Shown here piece after piece: positions 1 to 12,740 of a stretch of 64,000 bases of DNA. A model generated the notes under the pieces. It was not told the origin of the DNA. It did not search any database and saw nothing but the letters and a program-made list of their open reading frames with translations. Numbering within the stretch: the first letter of the stretch is position 1; the number at the start of each line of letters is the position of its first letter. The DNA is taken from the NCBI GenBank assembly GCA_021904315.1, contig CM038917.1:19204041-19268040 (forward strand). The letters run 5' to 3'. The position numbers and the translations under genes are program-made. The stretch is from Sphagnum magellanicum (lineage: Eukaryota > Streptophyta > Sphagnopsida > Sphagnales > Sphagnaceae).

Positions 1-2219
1 CAAAAGACAACTTGTAATGTATCAAATGTGCAATGTGTGAAATGAACTTATTAAGAGTTGGTATGAAGTGCAAGCAAGAGAATAATTGTCTTTGTAGAGG
101 GTTTGGTATGCATATCTTGTGTAAACCCAACATTTTTGAGTCTCATTCCATTGTATCAACGTTATCTAGGCGTTCTTCCTCCTTCATGACCAAACTTTTG
201 AAGTTGACATGGAAATAATGTAAATGACAAAGTGCATCATTTGTCACACTAGTTCTTCTCCTAAAGTTGAACCATTGCAAAGCTCCCAAAACGTGACAAT
301 ATCGGGCAAAAATAGACTACATTGTCCATTTTTGCATGTCACAAAGCAAAATTCAATACCTCTTATTATGGCAATGTCTTCTAACTCCAATTAATAAGGA
401 AATTTATAAAAACAGACTCATATTTATAATATACATTGTTGATCCTCATAAAAAATAATGAGTCAAAAGTTGTCAAAATTTTCAAAAGGACTATATTTAA
501 AACCATTATAATTCTAGATTCCATCATAATCATCCATAAATGTCTATTTACATGGTAAAAAAAGATTAAGTAAAAAAAACAAAAAAGGGTGACACTATGA
601 CAAGATTTTGGTACACCTTAAAAAATTTGCACCCTCAAAGTATTCAATAATGTATTAAGAAAGGAGGGCAAAAAATAATTCTTGCAAAAGAATGATTTTT
701 GGTTGACATATTTATTGTGAAATTTTTGATAACACTAAAAATTGTGCAAAAATGGAGTTCTATCATGCCACCTTTGGTCCACCTTAGCTTGCTTTCAACC
801 TATCTTGAATACACCACATGCAAAACAACCCTAATCATGGAAATACATCCATGCAAAAGCACCTACTAAACGAACATCTAAACAATTTTGGCATGTATAA
901 GTTTAAGTTGGAATTTGGTGAAGGTGGGGTTGGGGGGTAGAGGGGGGGGGGGGTATATGAAGAAAAATAAGAAATGATAGAAGGTACAACCATTGACAAT
1001 CACACAATATTTTGGGGTTCATAGGATTTTTAGAAAAAATGAAACTTCATAGTTAAACTTCATTGAAAACCTAGTCATTTTCATTGTAAAAGGGCATGAA
1101 ACATCAAGTCTATTGTGGAATCACCTTGACTTTGTCACTTGGTGATGTGTAGGGATCGCAAATTTTGTTTGCCCACTTGAAAAGGATTAGTGAAAGGACA
1201 CATTCTAAGCACATTGTTTGCAAAACCATGGAAACATATATGCTTTACCTAAATTAAATAGTTGCACAACTGTCACTATAATTAACTTTTCATTTATGGA
1301 TGTCAAGTTTAGGATTTGATACAATTGCCTTAATGCTAAATTTCATTAATGAGGGTTCCAAGTTTTATAACATGACATAATGGGATCTTATTTGAATTCC
1401 TTTCTCCTTTCCAGTTGGCTTGACAAATTTTGGGAGTGTTCAACTTAGGTGTTGTGGAATGGAGGCTCATAAAAGTTAAAGATTATTTTCAAGTTGTTCA
1501 TTTGAGTTGCCTTAACATATTTTGGGAATTTTTTTGGCTCCAATGTTTTGAATTAGAATTCTAAGTTTACTTCCTTTGTTTTTTTCAATTGCCTTAGAAC
1601 AATTTGTTGATATTGATTGCAAGTGTTATGTATTGATGGGTTATAGGAGTTGCAATTTAGCTTCCTTTCTCCTTTTCAATTACCTTGACACATCTTGGGA
1701 ATATTTAGTTCTAGTGTTGTGAATTGGAGATTTTGTAAGAACTATAACTATATTTTTTTGCTTTTTCATTTGCCTTGATACTATGGTTTGGGAATACATA
1801 TTGAATAGTGTTATAATTGGAAGCTTGTTGGGGCTATTTAAAAAAAATTCATTATACTTTTTTGAGATATTATTTGATTTTAATATTGTGAATTGGAGGC
1901 TTGTGATAATTACATTTTTGTTTCTTTAACTCCTATGAGTTGTCATGTTATAGTTCAAAATGTTCAGGTTTCATTAAGTACAATTGTGTTTGTTGTGTGC
2001 AAGACATATTTCTTCTTTGGTATGACAATCTTGAATTTGTATGAAGAGCATTGCAAACATGCTTAATGCCATTCTGAATTTGCATAAGTAATATGAAACC
2101 AAATATGAAGATGTAAGATACAAGTATCATACCAATATTTATATACCTTAAGTATGAATGCCAAAAAAAAATCAATGCCAATACCATACTTATATACAAC
2201 CCTAAAAACAATCATACCA
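1..2219. other. AT-rich intergenic DNA, no gene seen
   Basis: No open frame here looks like a protein family; the longest are short and of biased composition. A G-rich stretch with a run of more than ten G lies near 940-953. The segment 2060-2228 is rich in GGTAT/ATACC words and resembles sequence on the far side of the following hAT insertion (3002-3110), so it is probably an older repeat split by that insertion. Confidence 0.5.
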
Positions 2220-2228
2220 AGTTTATAC

Positions 2229-2992
2229 CAATGTTGGGCAATTCTCAAATGTTAATTTGGTTCTTATTTTGATTCTCACAATGAAAATTGACTAACAATT
2301 TTAAATGTGAGAATCGAACTGAAAACCAACTTTAAGTTTTCACATGATCAAGAACTGATTCAAATGTATACACATATATATATATTTTGAAGAATTGGAC
2401 AAGTTCTCTCATAGAATTCAAATCTGGTTTTCAGAGTTCTTTGTATCATTTTATTGGTTCTTCTTGTTCTTCTTCTCACTTGGATTGCTCCTCTTCTCTT
2501 GTTGCTATTACTTTCTTTTCTCATACTGCTATTATTTTTCTCTCATTGTTATTCTTCTCTTTTTATTACTATTACTCTTTTTTTATTGTTATTATTGTTC
2601 TCTCTTTATTGGTATTACTCTTTTCTTTATTACTATTATTTTTTTGCCATTTCTCTTATTGTTGCTACTATTTTTTTCACATGGTGTTGTTTTTTTTGGT
2701 GTGATGAAGTCATTTAATTATTAATTATTTAATTATTAAAACTGATTTTAATTAATGAAAATTTTAATAATCAAGTTGTGAAAACCAGATGTGAAAACCA
2801 GTTGTTATTGTATATATGAAAACCAACTTATATAAGAACCAAGTGAGTTTGAAAAAAATAAATATTTGATAACTTGACCAATTTTCACCAGCCCAATTTT
2901 TTTTTAAAAATAAAATTATATATATATATATATATAATGAGAGAACCAAAACTGGTTGATTCTCATAAAAAAGTGAGAATTGCCCAACACTA
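2229..2992. mobile_element. hAT-type non-autonomous element (MITE)
   Basis: The element is bounded by inverted ends: CAATGTTGGGCAATTCTCA at the left, and the complement of TAGTGTTGGGCAATTCTCA at the right, which differ at two positions. It is flanked by a perfect 8-bp direct repeat, GTTTATAC, at 2221-2228 and 2993-3000. An 8-bp target duplication and ends of this type are the hAT superfamily signature. The interior (2450-2700) is a T-rich low-complexity stretch whose open frames are not coding. Copies of a gaaccag/ctggttctca word lie near both ends, as subterminal transposase-binding sites often do. It shares end sequences with the 4.2-kb element next door and was probably mobilised by that family. 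Confidence 0.85.
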
Positions 2993-3374
2993 GTTTATAC
3001 CTTGCCAATTCATATGTGAATACATATTTATGTTAGTTTGATATGGAAAAAAACCAATACCAAGACCAGTTTGATATGTTAAAAAGTCGATACTAACACA
3101 ACATAGTCTAACATTTGGAAAACACGACAAAAGTTGTGCTCTACAAATCTCTAACAACCTTCCAAGGCTCATCATCCCCTAAGTAGATAGGTAAGTTAAT
3201 TGGTGGGTAGGTACTTACTAAATTAGGTGGGTATGTGATTTTGTTAATATTGGTTGTTTTAATGGTTTTTTTCAAAAAAAAACTTCAGAATCAAAAACCA
3301 TTAATGTTTCCAAGTATTTGAAAAAAACATCATAATCTAAAACCAATGAGCATCCATAAACAACTATTGGCTTT

Positions 3375-3529
3375 CTAGTTGGTTACTTAACTTTTTCAAA
3401 TATATTGAAAACAATAGGTAATATTATCAACTAGGTATTTGATTTTTTGAAAACTGTGGTTATATATCATAAACTAGGTATTCAATTTGTTTAAAACAAT
3501 GGTTATAATATCAAAAACTAGGTATGTGA
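3375..3529. repeat. Short minisatellite, ~43-44 bp period, split by the hAT element
   Basis: The word ctaggta recurs at 3431, 3474 and 3518, each followed by a similar AT-rich stretch containing a ggttat or gattat motif; a diverged unit starts near 3375. The third unit is interrupted after its first few bases by the hAT element at 3530 and resumes at 7719, where a gaactatgattatcaacta stretch completes it. Confidence 0.7.
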
Positions 3530-4609
3530 CTGTTGGGTGATTCTCACTAATTTTAAAGAACCATCAGTTTTTGTTCTTTAAAGCAGTGTGTAAGAACCGT
3601 TTTACTTTTTACTTTTTTAAAAAAACAAGGGGCTTATGATAACTATTATGGGTATGAGATTTTTTCTAAAGAATTTTTTTTCGGTTCAAAGGCTTAATGG
3701 TTCTTAGCAATTCGAGAATAATTAGTTTTTTTTGCTAGTTCTCACAAGCCAAATTTCAAATATTTCAATTTTTTTTTGGAAAATTTTTGTTTCACTTTTT
3801 TTTTTGACAAAAAAATAGACTTTGAATATATTTTCAACAATTCATAAATCCAAAATTTCATCTTTTTCAAAAGCTCCTTCAAATCGTTCTAACATTTTTG
3901 TTAGGTTTGCATTTATATCCCAATAAGTCATAAAAGGTTAGAAAGGATTTACAACCAACTTTGTAATCATTGGGCCCATTTTTATTCACAAAAATTAATT
4001 TCTCTAAATTTTTTGATTGTAAATGACATCTTTTCAAATTAATGAAAATTATACCGAGGAGAAGGTCCTTTTAGTCTCTATTTGGGAATCAACCAATCCT
4101 TAAAATCTAATGAGCAAGAAATCCAACTATGGGAAACATGGCTTCATGTTTCTCCCACCATCGAAAGGGATATTTGATCTCCTTCACATCCACTTGATAA
4201 CACTAAAAACTAGCAATTCTTTTTTAACAAGGTCTTTTGTTGGCTTAATACTCCTTGTTGTCACTTGAAAAATATCCAAATTATTGTCATCATCCACTTT
4301 TTGATCAACAAAACCATTATTAGATTATGTCGAGGAATGCAAGTGATAATAACATTCCATGAACATAGGATATAATGACATTATATCATATTGCTCAACA
4401 ATTGCTACTCCTTGATCACAACCAATGAAAAAAGACACTAAGTGAAGGTTTTTTAATCATGTGTCCAACATTAAAGTTAACATATTATGTACTTTTTTCA
4501 TCAAATTTCTTCAAGAAGGAAAGAAAAATATTTAAAACTCCACAAACCTCTTTTCTAATGTTGGAAGCCAAATAAATTAACTCAAGTGTTACACCAAAAT
4601 CCTCTTCCA

Positions 4610-5935
4610 TTAAGGTCTAAAAATATTGTGCAATTTTTGGTTTTTCTCTCAATTTCAAGTTCATGGAAATGGAAAAATGAAGGGCATTACTTAACAACCA
4701 ATGTCTAGTATATTGGTTTAGAACATAAGCACTTACAACAAGGGAGAGATAATCGACAACAATTTGACAAATATGCCATGTCAAAAGGGATGGAACTATG
4801 GTTGTCATCCTCATTAAACTATGCTTGCTATAACAAAGCATTATCACATTTTTGAACTCTAGAGCCTCTTGAAAAATAATGATTTTATTGGAAAACATGC
4901 AAAAAATATAACAAATGATCAATATCTACATTATAGCAAGTCTTAACAAAAATAATAATAAACAAAGAAATATTAAAGTTTTGATGATAACCATGTTTTA
5001 ACTAGTATGTTCAATAGATTTGAATTTGCATAAGCCTTGTTCCATTCTTGTCTACACTTCCTTGATTTTTCAGCCAAGTTATGCAATTCTAGAGGTCATA
5101 TTGGGTAGTTTTGACAAATACATATTTTAAACCCTTACATATTTTTTCATCAATTGAAGCATATTGACAAGCCTTAGAAAAGGCATGGCCAAAACATCTA
5201 CCCTAAAAGCTTTTTAACAAACCTTAAATATCACAATTTACAACAAACTTTAAGGATGTAGTCATAGTATCTAAGTTAGATCCTTCATCTTTGCATAATG
5301 ATTTTTTTTTCAAGTCATACGTGTTTAACAACGTAGTTAAATCTTTGGTTAATGCATGCTTAGAGGTATCAAATGCTTCAAAAAGCCCAGTTACAATATG
5401 TTTTGGTTGCTAATTAGTCCCCAAAAAATTAATAACAAGGACAAAAATGTCATAAGCTCTTTTTGACATCCACAAATCAAAATTTGGTATTACAAAATAA
5501 CAATTTGCCAAAACAAGTAAGACATAAAATTGTTTAATTTTTTCCAACTTCGACAAAATTTCTTCTAAATTTTTTTCTCTAAAAGGTAAAACAACTCTTG
5601 GACACAAATGCAAATTAAATCTTTTAACCATCAGCTTTCAACAAGATATATTGGCAAATGGTTTTTAACAATTAAAAGAACTAAATCTTCCTAAATTTAT
5701 TTCTACTACACATCATTTTTCTTATAAGAATCTTTGGTAGCAAAAATGTTGGAGATAGTGGTTCCGTTTACATGAAGTCTTTTCGTTCCAGGTTGTTTTT
5801 CCACATCTTTTAACAAATTGTTTACTTTTTTTTCAAATATTTTTGCAATTATACAATGGTTTGCTCATTTTTTTATAAAATGCATTAATTCCATTCCCAC
5901 TATTATATAATATTAAACCTTTCCTTGCTTGTGGT
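4610..5935 (-). pseudogene. hAT transposase relic
   Basis: Minus-strand reading in shifting frames gives blocks that match, from memory, a widespread plant hAT transposase. The blocks in order are a region with FDLWMSKRAYDIF at about 5430-5500, QPKHIVTGLFEAF near 5370-5410, KDEGSN near 5280, a GHAFSKACQYA block near 5165-5200, and VSAYVLNQYTRHWLLSNAL near 4680-4740 inside a 101-codon open segment. Stops and frameshifts separate the blocks, so it cannot make a full protein. A BED zinc finger could not be made out upstream of 5800. It would have catalysed cut-and-paste transposition of the surrounding element. Confidence 0.75.
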
Positions 5936-6699
5936 TTGGCATTTATTATTAAAAATGAACTAAAATAACAAAGATTGCATTTCATCAATTGAAAACACTT
6001 AACATCCATTGGCTTATTGTCATTTACACAATAAAATGACTAGCAAAATGCATCATGTCTCCATTTTCTTCTTTGAAAATGCTATTTTTTTCAAGTTTTA
6101 TTTATTTATTTATTTTGTTTGCAAACTTGATTGAATTTCAAACTCTTCTTCCATTCTTTCTTCTTCCATTACAACATCATTCAAATATATTTCATCATTG
6201 TTATTTATTATGTTTTCATTTTGATATGACTCTTCCATTTATCAATTGCATGATGAAATTCTACTAGATGAGTGGGGAAAAAAACCAAACAATAATATGC
6301 AAACCTTTGGCCTACCAACAAGCAAATTTATAAAGGCGTTTATAATTGATAAGAGGAGCTACAAAGACATTTACAAAAATGAAGTGCAATGTAAAGTTAG
6401 AATGCAAGTTTAAAATGTTAGAATTGAGTTTAGAAAAAATATAATCTTACAACCAAAAAATGAAAGAAAATAATCAAAGGTTGATGAAAAAACTAAGTTA
6501 AAAAAAGCCAAAAACATCAACAAAGAAAAAAATGCAAATTCAAAACAAAACAAAAAAAGTTTTGAATGAAAAAAAGTTTAAGAAAAACTATTTATTTTTT
6601 TAAAACAACACACAACACTTTGAGGTTCATGCTCCAAGCTCCAAAACTTGCACATGGCAAGAAAGGGTGAGAAGTACATCACTTCAATAAAAAAATGTT

Positions 6700-7310
6700 A
6701 GTAGTAATGTAAGGCGAGGAGTGACAAACCACAACAAACAACAACACAATGAAGTGAGTACCTAGAAAAAACATGGAATGACAAACTAACAATGCAAGGT
6801 GAGGAATGATGAACCACAATGAGCAACATCAACATAAGGTGAAGGCAATGCACCACAACAAGGAGCAGTAAAGCAAGGTGAGGGACAACATACCATAATA
6901 AAAAACACTAGCAACGTAAGGTGAAGATGATGAACAATAATAAACAATAATGTAAAATGAGGGACGATGCACCATAACAAATAGTAGCAACACAATGCGG
7001 GGAACAACGCACCACAACAAGCAATAATAGCACAAGGCAAAGGGTGAAAAACCACAAAAATAATAGTGTAAGGTGAGGGACCATGAACCACAATAGACAA
7101 CAATGATAACGTAAGGCACAAGTAATGCACCAAAACAAGGAGTAGTAGTGCAAGGTGAAGGATGATGCACCACAACAAGCAACAAGAATGCAAGGCGAGG
7201 GTGACGCACCACACTAAATAACACTAACACAAGGTAAGGAATGGCGTACCATGCCAAATGTCACAACATAAGGTGTGGAGCAACATAACACATCAAACAA
7301 TAGCAATGGT
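6700..7310. repeat. Degenerate minisatellite, ~36-45 bp unit, ~14 copies
   Basis: Diverged units of the form gcaaggtgaggg...gcaccacaacaa follow one another through the segment. Most are close to 39-42 bp, so overlapping minus-strand frames stay open for 142 codons. The translation is repetitive and cysteine- and leucine-rich, changes character in each frame and matches no family known to me, so I read the open frames as a by-product of the repeat. It sits inside the hAT element, between the transposase relic and the right terminus. Confidence 0.7.
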
Positions 7311-7718
7311 GATGGCAAGGAGCAAATGCAAAATAAAAAAAAGAATAAGAAACAAAACACGATGAACAAAAACACAAAAAACACACGTTAATCAAACAAA
7401 AAAACCTTTTGGCTTTTATATTCTTTTCCTTCCATGGTTCCTTCGGTGGAGGTGTTGCTTTTAACTTTAAAACTTATAATCCTAAACCTAATTCCAACAT
7501 ATTTCCTTGACCCTAAAAATTAGATTTGGGTTTTCATGTGAAAACCCATTCAATTCCTTTTTAAAAAAAATTCCAATTCTGGTTTTACTAGTTGGTTCTC
7601 ACATGGGTGAAAACCTTGAAACTAATTTTTAGCCTGGTTTTCACCCAAAATGAGAGCACTCAATTTTCCATGTGAGAACCGGGTCACCCAGTGAGAACCA
7701 CCCAACATTGGTATGTGA

Positions 7719-9535
7719 TTTCTTTAGAACTATGATTATCAACTAAACCAAAATGATACCCTAAGGAACAACCTTTTTTTTTTGGCAAAATGGTGCCAAA
7801 TTTTGCCCTTTGAGAAGACTGTGTGATGACCCAAACAACCAAATCAAGGGGGAGTTTGCCAAACAAGGCTCTGCTAATGGTTGGATGTTATTGGTTTGCA
7901 CCAACTATTGAATTCCATATTGACACATCCATTATTGATTCTACAATGGTCTCAATTGGCTCATCCCCTAAACGTTAATCTTTACATTTCATGCGTTAGG
8001 TTAGGAAGCCAAGTTGCAACATATAACTTTGTGTGATGGTGCCTCAATCTGCACTTTAAGGTGCAAATTCTTTTCTAGTTTATTTGTTGAGCTACAAATT
8101 CAAGTTGTTAGATCTGTATTGACCAACATAGGGATTCATTGCCTAGCTTAATGAGAGGGGGAAAAGTTGGGATGAATGGGATGTTTAATCACAAGCGTCA
8201 TTCTAGCTTTGAATGTATACCTAGTTTGTTGGAATTGTTCCAGCATGCTTATTGAAGATTGATTGGAAGCATAATCTTGAAGTTGGAGGCAATAATAACA
8301 ATGGCAATGGTGGTAGAGATTGTGCAAGCAATGATCTTCTAGCAAGTTTTTCAATTCACAAACATTAAGTGAGTGGGTGCAAAACCTACCTTGCAGGTTG
8401 CATCATGTTTGTTTGAGAAGTTTAAGTTCTAGAACTTTGGAACATTTTCTTTTTCAATCTAAGTGATCAGTGTATCTTTTTTGTGTTTGTGTCTATGTTT
8501 GTCATTTTCCAAAGAGGACTCATGCATCTATTAGTCAATGTTTATTGATTTCACAAGCTTGTTATTTGTGTTTGTGTGTTTGTGTCTATTGATGTTTCTA
8601 GGTCACTAAATTTTTATTTGTTTTCATATGTTGATCTTTCAAGGTGGCTTAGTCACTATGTTTTTTTTTTTTGTGTCTATCAATCTTTGAAGGGGGTTCG
8701 AGACACATGAAGGGGGTTCAGTGTGTCTTGGTGTTTGTGTATGTCCATTTCTTAAGTGCTTTTCAAAATTGTTCAATATGTTTGTGTTTATGTCTATCTA
8801 TATCTCAAGCTTGGTGTATTTGAAACCAAAACTTTTCAATGTCGAAAATGCTACGTGCATTTTTCAACTCTAGTAGAAACCCATGCCTTACATATCCTTT
8901 GTTGCTAGTTTAAGTTTCAACCATGTTTAGCCCATCATACATATCTTCAAGTGGGTCAAAATTGCGTCTTGAAGGGGCTTGGAGTCCTCCATCTTCCGTA
9001 AGGCCTGGGGGTTGTTCAAGTCCAGATTTTGATGTTCAGAATCTTCCTTTATTGGTTTCTAATCCCATTTCTTGTCATAGGTACTTAGGTAAGGAATGTA
9101 AGAGGATAACTATTTAGATAGGTAAAATAGGTAGCACAGTTAGTGGGTACCTAGGGTTTCAGTGCCTACCTAGGTTTTCCTACCTAGGGTTAGTTAGTAC
9201 ACAGCCAATCATTGTGGTTAGCTAGGGGATAAGAATACAATGGGAAAAAGTGTTTCTTGTCCACACACCATCCATCTTGCATTGTGAGAGCTGATGGGTG
9301 TTGGTTCACTCTGGCCAACGGAGCCAACTCTGTGCACCTTATTGGAGCTGATCACTCCTAGTGAGGACCATGCTTACTACTAGCCTCTTGTTGAAACTTG
9401 AAACCTGGATCAGATTAATGTTGTACTCTTCTTCTGTCCTTTATCCAGGTTTTTGGTTCTCGAGGTGGTGGTGGTCATTCACTTTGTATTTTGTAAAGAT
9501 CCGCCCCAAATTTCCCTATTGTATTTGAACAACAC
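7719..9535. other. Intergenic, no gene recognised
   Basis: The first bases complete the minisatellite unit split by the hAT element. From 8460 to 8810 a weak tgtttgtgtctat word recurs. A 64-codon frame starting at 8923 has a proline/serine-rich start but no recognisable domain. The segment 9180-9450 has the mixed composition of a retrotransposon end, but I could not find a paired copy. Confidence 0.4.
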
Positions 9536-9538
9536 ATT

Positions 9539-9894
9539 GGAGTTATCCATAAAGTCACCCTTTTTTTTCTTTTCTTCTTCAGGCCTCTTTTCTCTCCCAA
9601 ACCTTTCATTGGTTTCTGTAAAGGAAGGAAGTTTTACTGAATCTGTGTATGAAGGGTTTAGGGTTCAAGAGTTCTAGGACCAGTGAAAATATGTATAGCA
9701 GCAGTGGAGGCGCTCAGGAAAAAGGAAAGACAGGATGAAACTCACTTTACCACAAAAATTGATAGTTTTTTGAGTCCCCCCCGCCCCCACTTTAATGCTT
9801 AAGTACTTTTTGCAGGTTTTTTAAAAATCTCACCTTGTTTATGACCAAACTCAGGGTTATGGTGCTGTGTTTTCATTACTTTACTGATAAGTCT
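9539..9894. mobile_element. MITE family A, copy 1
   Basis: Inverted ends begin GGAGTTATCCATAAAGTCAC at the left and, complemented, AGACTTATCAGTAAAGTAA at the right. The trinucleotide ATT flanks both sides (9536-9538 and 9895-9897), consistent with a 3-bp target duplication. The interior (cagtggaggcgctcaggaaa, then ttgatagttttttgagt, then ctcagggttatggtgctgtg) is the same as in the copy at 10374. No coding capacity is seen. The superfamily is uncertain: 3-bp duplications fit PIF/Harbinger or CACTA. Confidence 0.8.
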
Positions 9895-10373
9895 ATTATT
9901 ATAACACACAATCTCTTTTTTGCCACCTTCAAAGTTGTGCTCTAGAAATGATGAATGGGCTTTACAATTTTGTTGTTGCACATTGTGAAGGCAGCCTATT
10001 GTTCAAATAAATTTCCAACAGATCTTTACTATTGTCAGGAAAGCCCAAGGTTGAGGGCATTATTGAAATAGGGCCCATGCTTGGCTACTGCCTCATGCGG
10101 TCCTTATTTCTTGTTTCTGTAATGTCCTGGACCCCAGGCTTTAACCCTACAAACTAAATGTAGAGGTAAATATGTAGTTTTGTTATTACTTTGTCCATTT
10201 GAATTGGTCATACAATATTGATAAGTAGTCGTAACCAGTGTATTTTTTTGAGAAAATTTGACATCAACATTACAAATAAATAAAATCATGTGCAAAAGGT
10301 ACAAAGGACTTTTTTGGGAAAGAAAAGCACCAAAGTTGCCATATTTTAAGGAAAAAAGTCATGAAGTCACAAT

Positions 10374-10779
10374 AGAGTTATCCGTAAAGTAACCCTGTCT
10401 TTGGGCCTCCTTTCACCCCCTATCCCCTCTTTCAGTGGTATCTGCAAAGTAAAGACATTTTCAATAAATCTCAGCATGAAATGCTCCAACTCACTATGAA
10501 ATGCTAATACTAAGCATTTAATGCACAAGGTTCGAGACTACCTAATTATAGTAGTTGTACAGTTAGGACAGTGAAAATATATGTAGCATCAGTGGAGGCG
10601 CTCAGGAAAAAGGAAAGACAAGATGAAACTCAATTTACCACAAAAATTGATGGTTTTCTGAGTTTCATCTCCCATTGAATGCTAATGTACTTTTTTGCAG
10701 GTTTTTTTGGAATCTCACCCTGTGTATGACCAAACTCAGGGTTCTGGTGCTGTGTTTTTCTTACTTTACGGATAACTCT
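10374..10779. mobile_element. MITE family A, copy 2 (best preserved ends)
   Basis: The inverted ends AGAGTTATCCGTAAAGTAA match perfectly over 19 bp, and AAT flanks both sides (10371-10373 and 10780-10782). The interior aligns along its length with copy 1, for example gtggaggcgctcaggaaaaa, ttaccacaaaaattgat and gaccaaactcagggtt. It is non-coding. The perfect ends make this the least decayed of the three copies. Confidence 0.85.
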
Positions 10780-10782
10780 AAT

Positions 10783-12740
10783 ATTTAGACAAAGTTCTAG
10801 GAGATTGAGTCCACGATTATGAAACTTTTCTACTTTCCTTTCTTACCTGTAACCAAATTTGGCCATTCCTCTTGTGGATGATCACAAGTCCACCTACCTC
10901 ACAAAATTGAAAAAGAAAAACCGCTTGTCTATAACTACATATCTACACCAAAGGCTCCCACCCAAATTCGAAAACAAGCTAGAATCTGCAAGCCAAAAGG
11001 TTCATTTCAAAAAGCAGAAACCAAACAACCCAATTGCTCCTCCTATTTTAAAAAAAATGCAATTTGCAAAGATTGGATGTAATATAACCTGGAGAAACTG
11101 TATTGCCATACAACACTAGTAGAGCCAAGAACAAGTGACAAAAGAAGATGAAAGAACAAAGGTCCCCCTATCTTTAAAACCCCACAACTAGAGACTAGAT
11201 ACTGATGTTTTAATCAAAGGCCTTCTTAACAAACCTAAAGTGGAAATGGGAGGTGGAAGGAGCTCATGTAGAATTAGGGTTAGTATCCATGTACCGAAAG
11301 ACCTGTGGACAATTTACTACTAGTGTATTTGGACACCACATTCTAAAGCGGAATTTGACATCCAAGAAATGCCAGGGTCTTCCGTTTTCGAGAAGGACTC
11401 TTTACCTTAGTGAAATGCCTTTAGTTTTTTGGGAGGTATCTTCTTCCCTTTTATTGGCAAGTGTCTTCTGTTTTTTGGCCTTAAACATGATCGGCTTTTT
11501 GACTTTTGGCATAGTATTACGTGTCAAAAAATTTGAGCAAGTCTTTACCTTTGGTAAGGCCCCTTGGTTGAGGACATTACGAAAAGTGGGCTTGCACTTG
11601 ACTCCCACCACACACATGCCCTTCTTGCACAAGCCCTTCTTTTTGCAATGCCCTCGACCTTGGGCCATACCCCTCGTATGTATAACTAAGTCAATGGCAA
11701 AAAATATAATAGAGTAATGTTCATGTGTTTTCCTCATGCCAACACTTAGCCTCACCCCTCCATGATTTGTCCATTTCTTCTTGTTCCTTTTGTCCAATTT
11801 CCAAAAGTTCCGAAAAGAATTTGTTTGATCCCAAACCACATTATACTTGTTAATGGAAACGATGTATGTTATGGTGGGAACAATGTAACATCCCATGTTA
11901 AGTATTTATTACAAAACATTTGTTTTGTGTAAATGTTTATTTTTTCTTGAAACTCAATTTAGTATGAAAAGGTTTCAATTTTTTCGCATTTGGGAGCTCA
12001 AACCATGTCTTTGGAACCTTATTTTTAAGGTTTTGATATTTGAGAATACATTAAAAAAGAAAAGGAAGCATGATTGATAACATTCATAAGTCTTTGTACT
12101 TAAACTTTAGTCATGTTTTAATATGTTTTAGCCAATGTTGTTGAATTTTATAGCTATTCACGTGCTTCAAAAATTGAAAGATTGACAATATAAAATTACC
12201 AAGCTCAAAAGTTTGTCACCTAAATTGTCCACTTTTCAAAACCATATAACCTTCATGAATATATAATCTTTCACTTGGAAATTCCATTTATAAAGTGGCC
12301 ACCTATTAACACCTAGTCTTAAGTTTAATTGGCATCCTTTTTTATATAAGAATGCCCCCAACAAACTACCTAACTTAGAAAGTTATCTTCACTCCACAAC
12401 ATTGGGTAATTCAAAGTTGGTTTCCCATTCCTTTCTCTCTTTGTCAACTGGCCAACTAAGGGTTTTGCCACCAATGTTTCTTGTAGACAAATTGCATGTG
12501 GATACATTAAACAATCTAAAAGGTCAAATATGTCATTAAAAGTTCCACATGAACCAATGTTGGGAAATTATCACATTTCTCATCGGAACCCCCTTGGATA
12601 TCTGGACAGTTCTTATTATTTAGGGTTCATATTATTAGTTGCCTGAAAAACTTTAATAATTTATTTATTTATCATTTCATATAATTTTATTTAAAATTTT
12701 TTAAAATTAAAACCCCATTCAAAGAACTAATTTCACATAC
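10783..12740. other. Intergenic, no gene recognised
   Basis: A 164-codon minus-strand frame (11402-11896) and a 154-codon plus-strand frame (11253-11717) overlap. Neither matches a family known to me, and there is no flanking exon structure. The minus-strand translation is lysine-rich (with CKKKGLCKKGMCVVGVKCK) and could be a transposon fragment. A caatgttgggaaatta word at 12554 resembles the hAT terminus of this window but has no partner. Confidence 0.35.

Larger units (their letters stand above)
3530..7710. mobile_element. Large hAT transposon with decayed transposase
   Basis: The left end begins CTGTTGGGTGATTCTCAC and the right end is the complement of CAATGTTGGGTGGTTCTCAC. An 8-bp target duplication GTATGTGA lies at 3522-3529 and 7711-7718. 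The left terminus looks two bases short compared with the right. The GTGAGAAC/GTTCTCAC word recurs inside both ends (for example 7590-7700), as hAT subterminal repeats do. A minus-strand transposase relic (4610-5935) and a minisatellite (6700-7310) lie inside. The ends match those of the element at 2229-2992, which makes this a decayed autonomous member of the same family. Confidence 0.85.

Noticed and set aside
2387..2724. Three overlapping plus-strand frames of 87-109 codons, rich in Phe, Leu and Tyr
   Set aside because: They arise from a T-rich low-complexity interior of a hAT MITE; all three frames are equally open and none has a domain.
10529..10540. ggttcgagac, similar to a tRNA T-arm (B box)
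   Set aside because: It lies inside MITE A, with no A box at the right distance and no cloverleaf.
11253..11896. Overlapping 154- and 164-codon frames on opposite strands
   Set aside because: No family resemblance, no exon neighbours and no codon or motif support; kept only as unrecognised intergenic sequence.
12554..12575. caatgttgggaaatta, resembling the hAT terminus
   Set aside because: No matching right end or 8-bp duplication could be found, so it may be chance.
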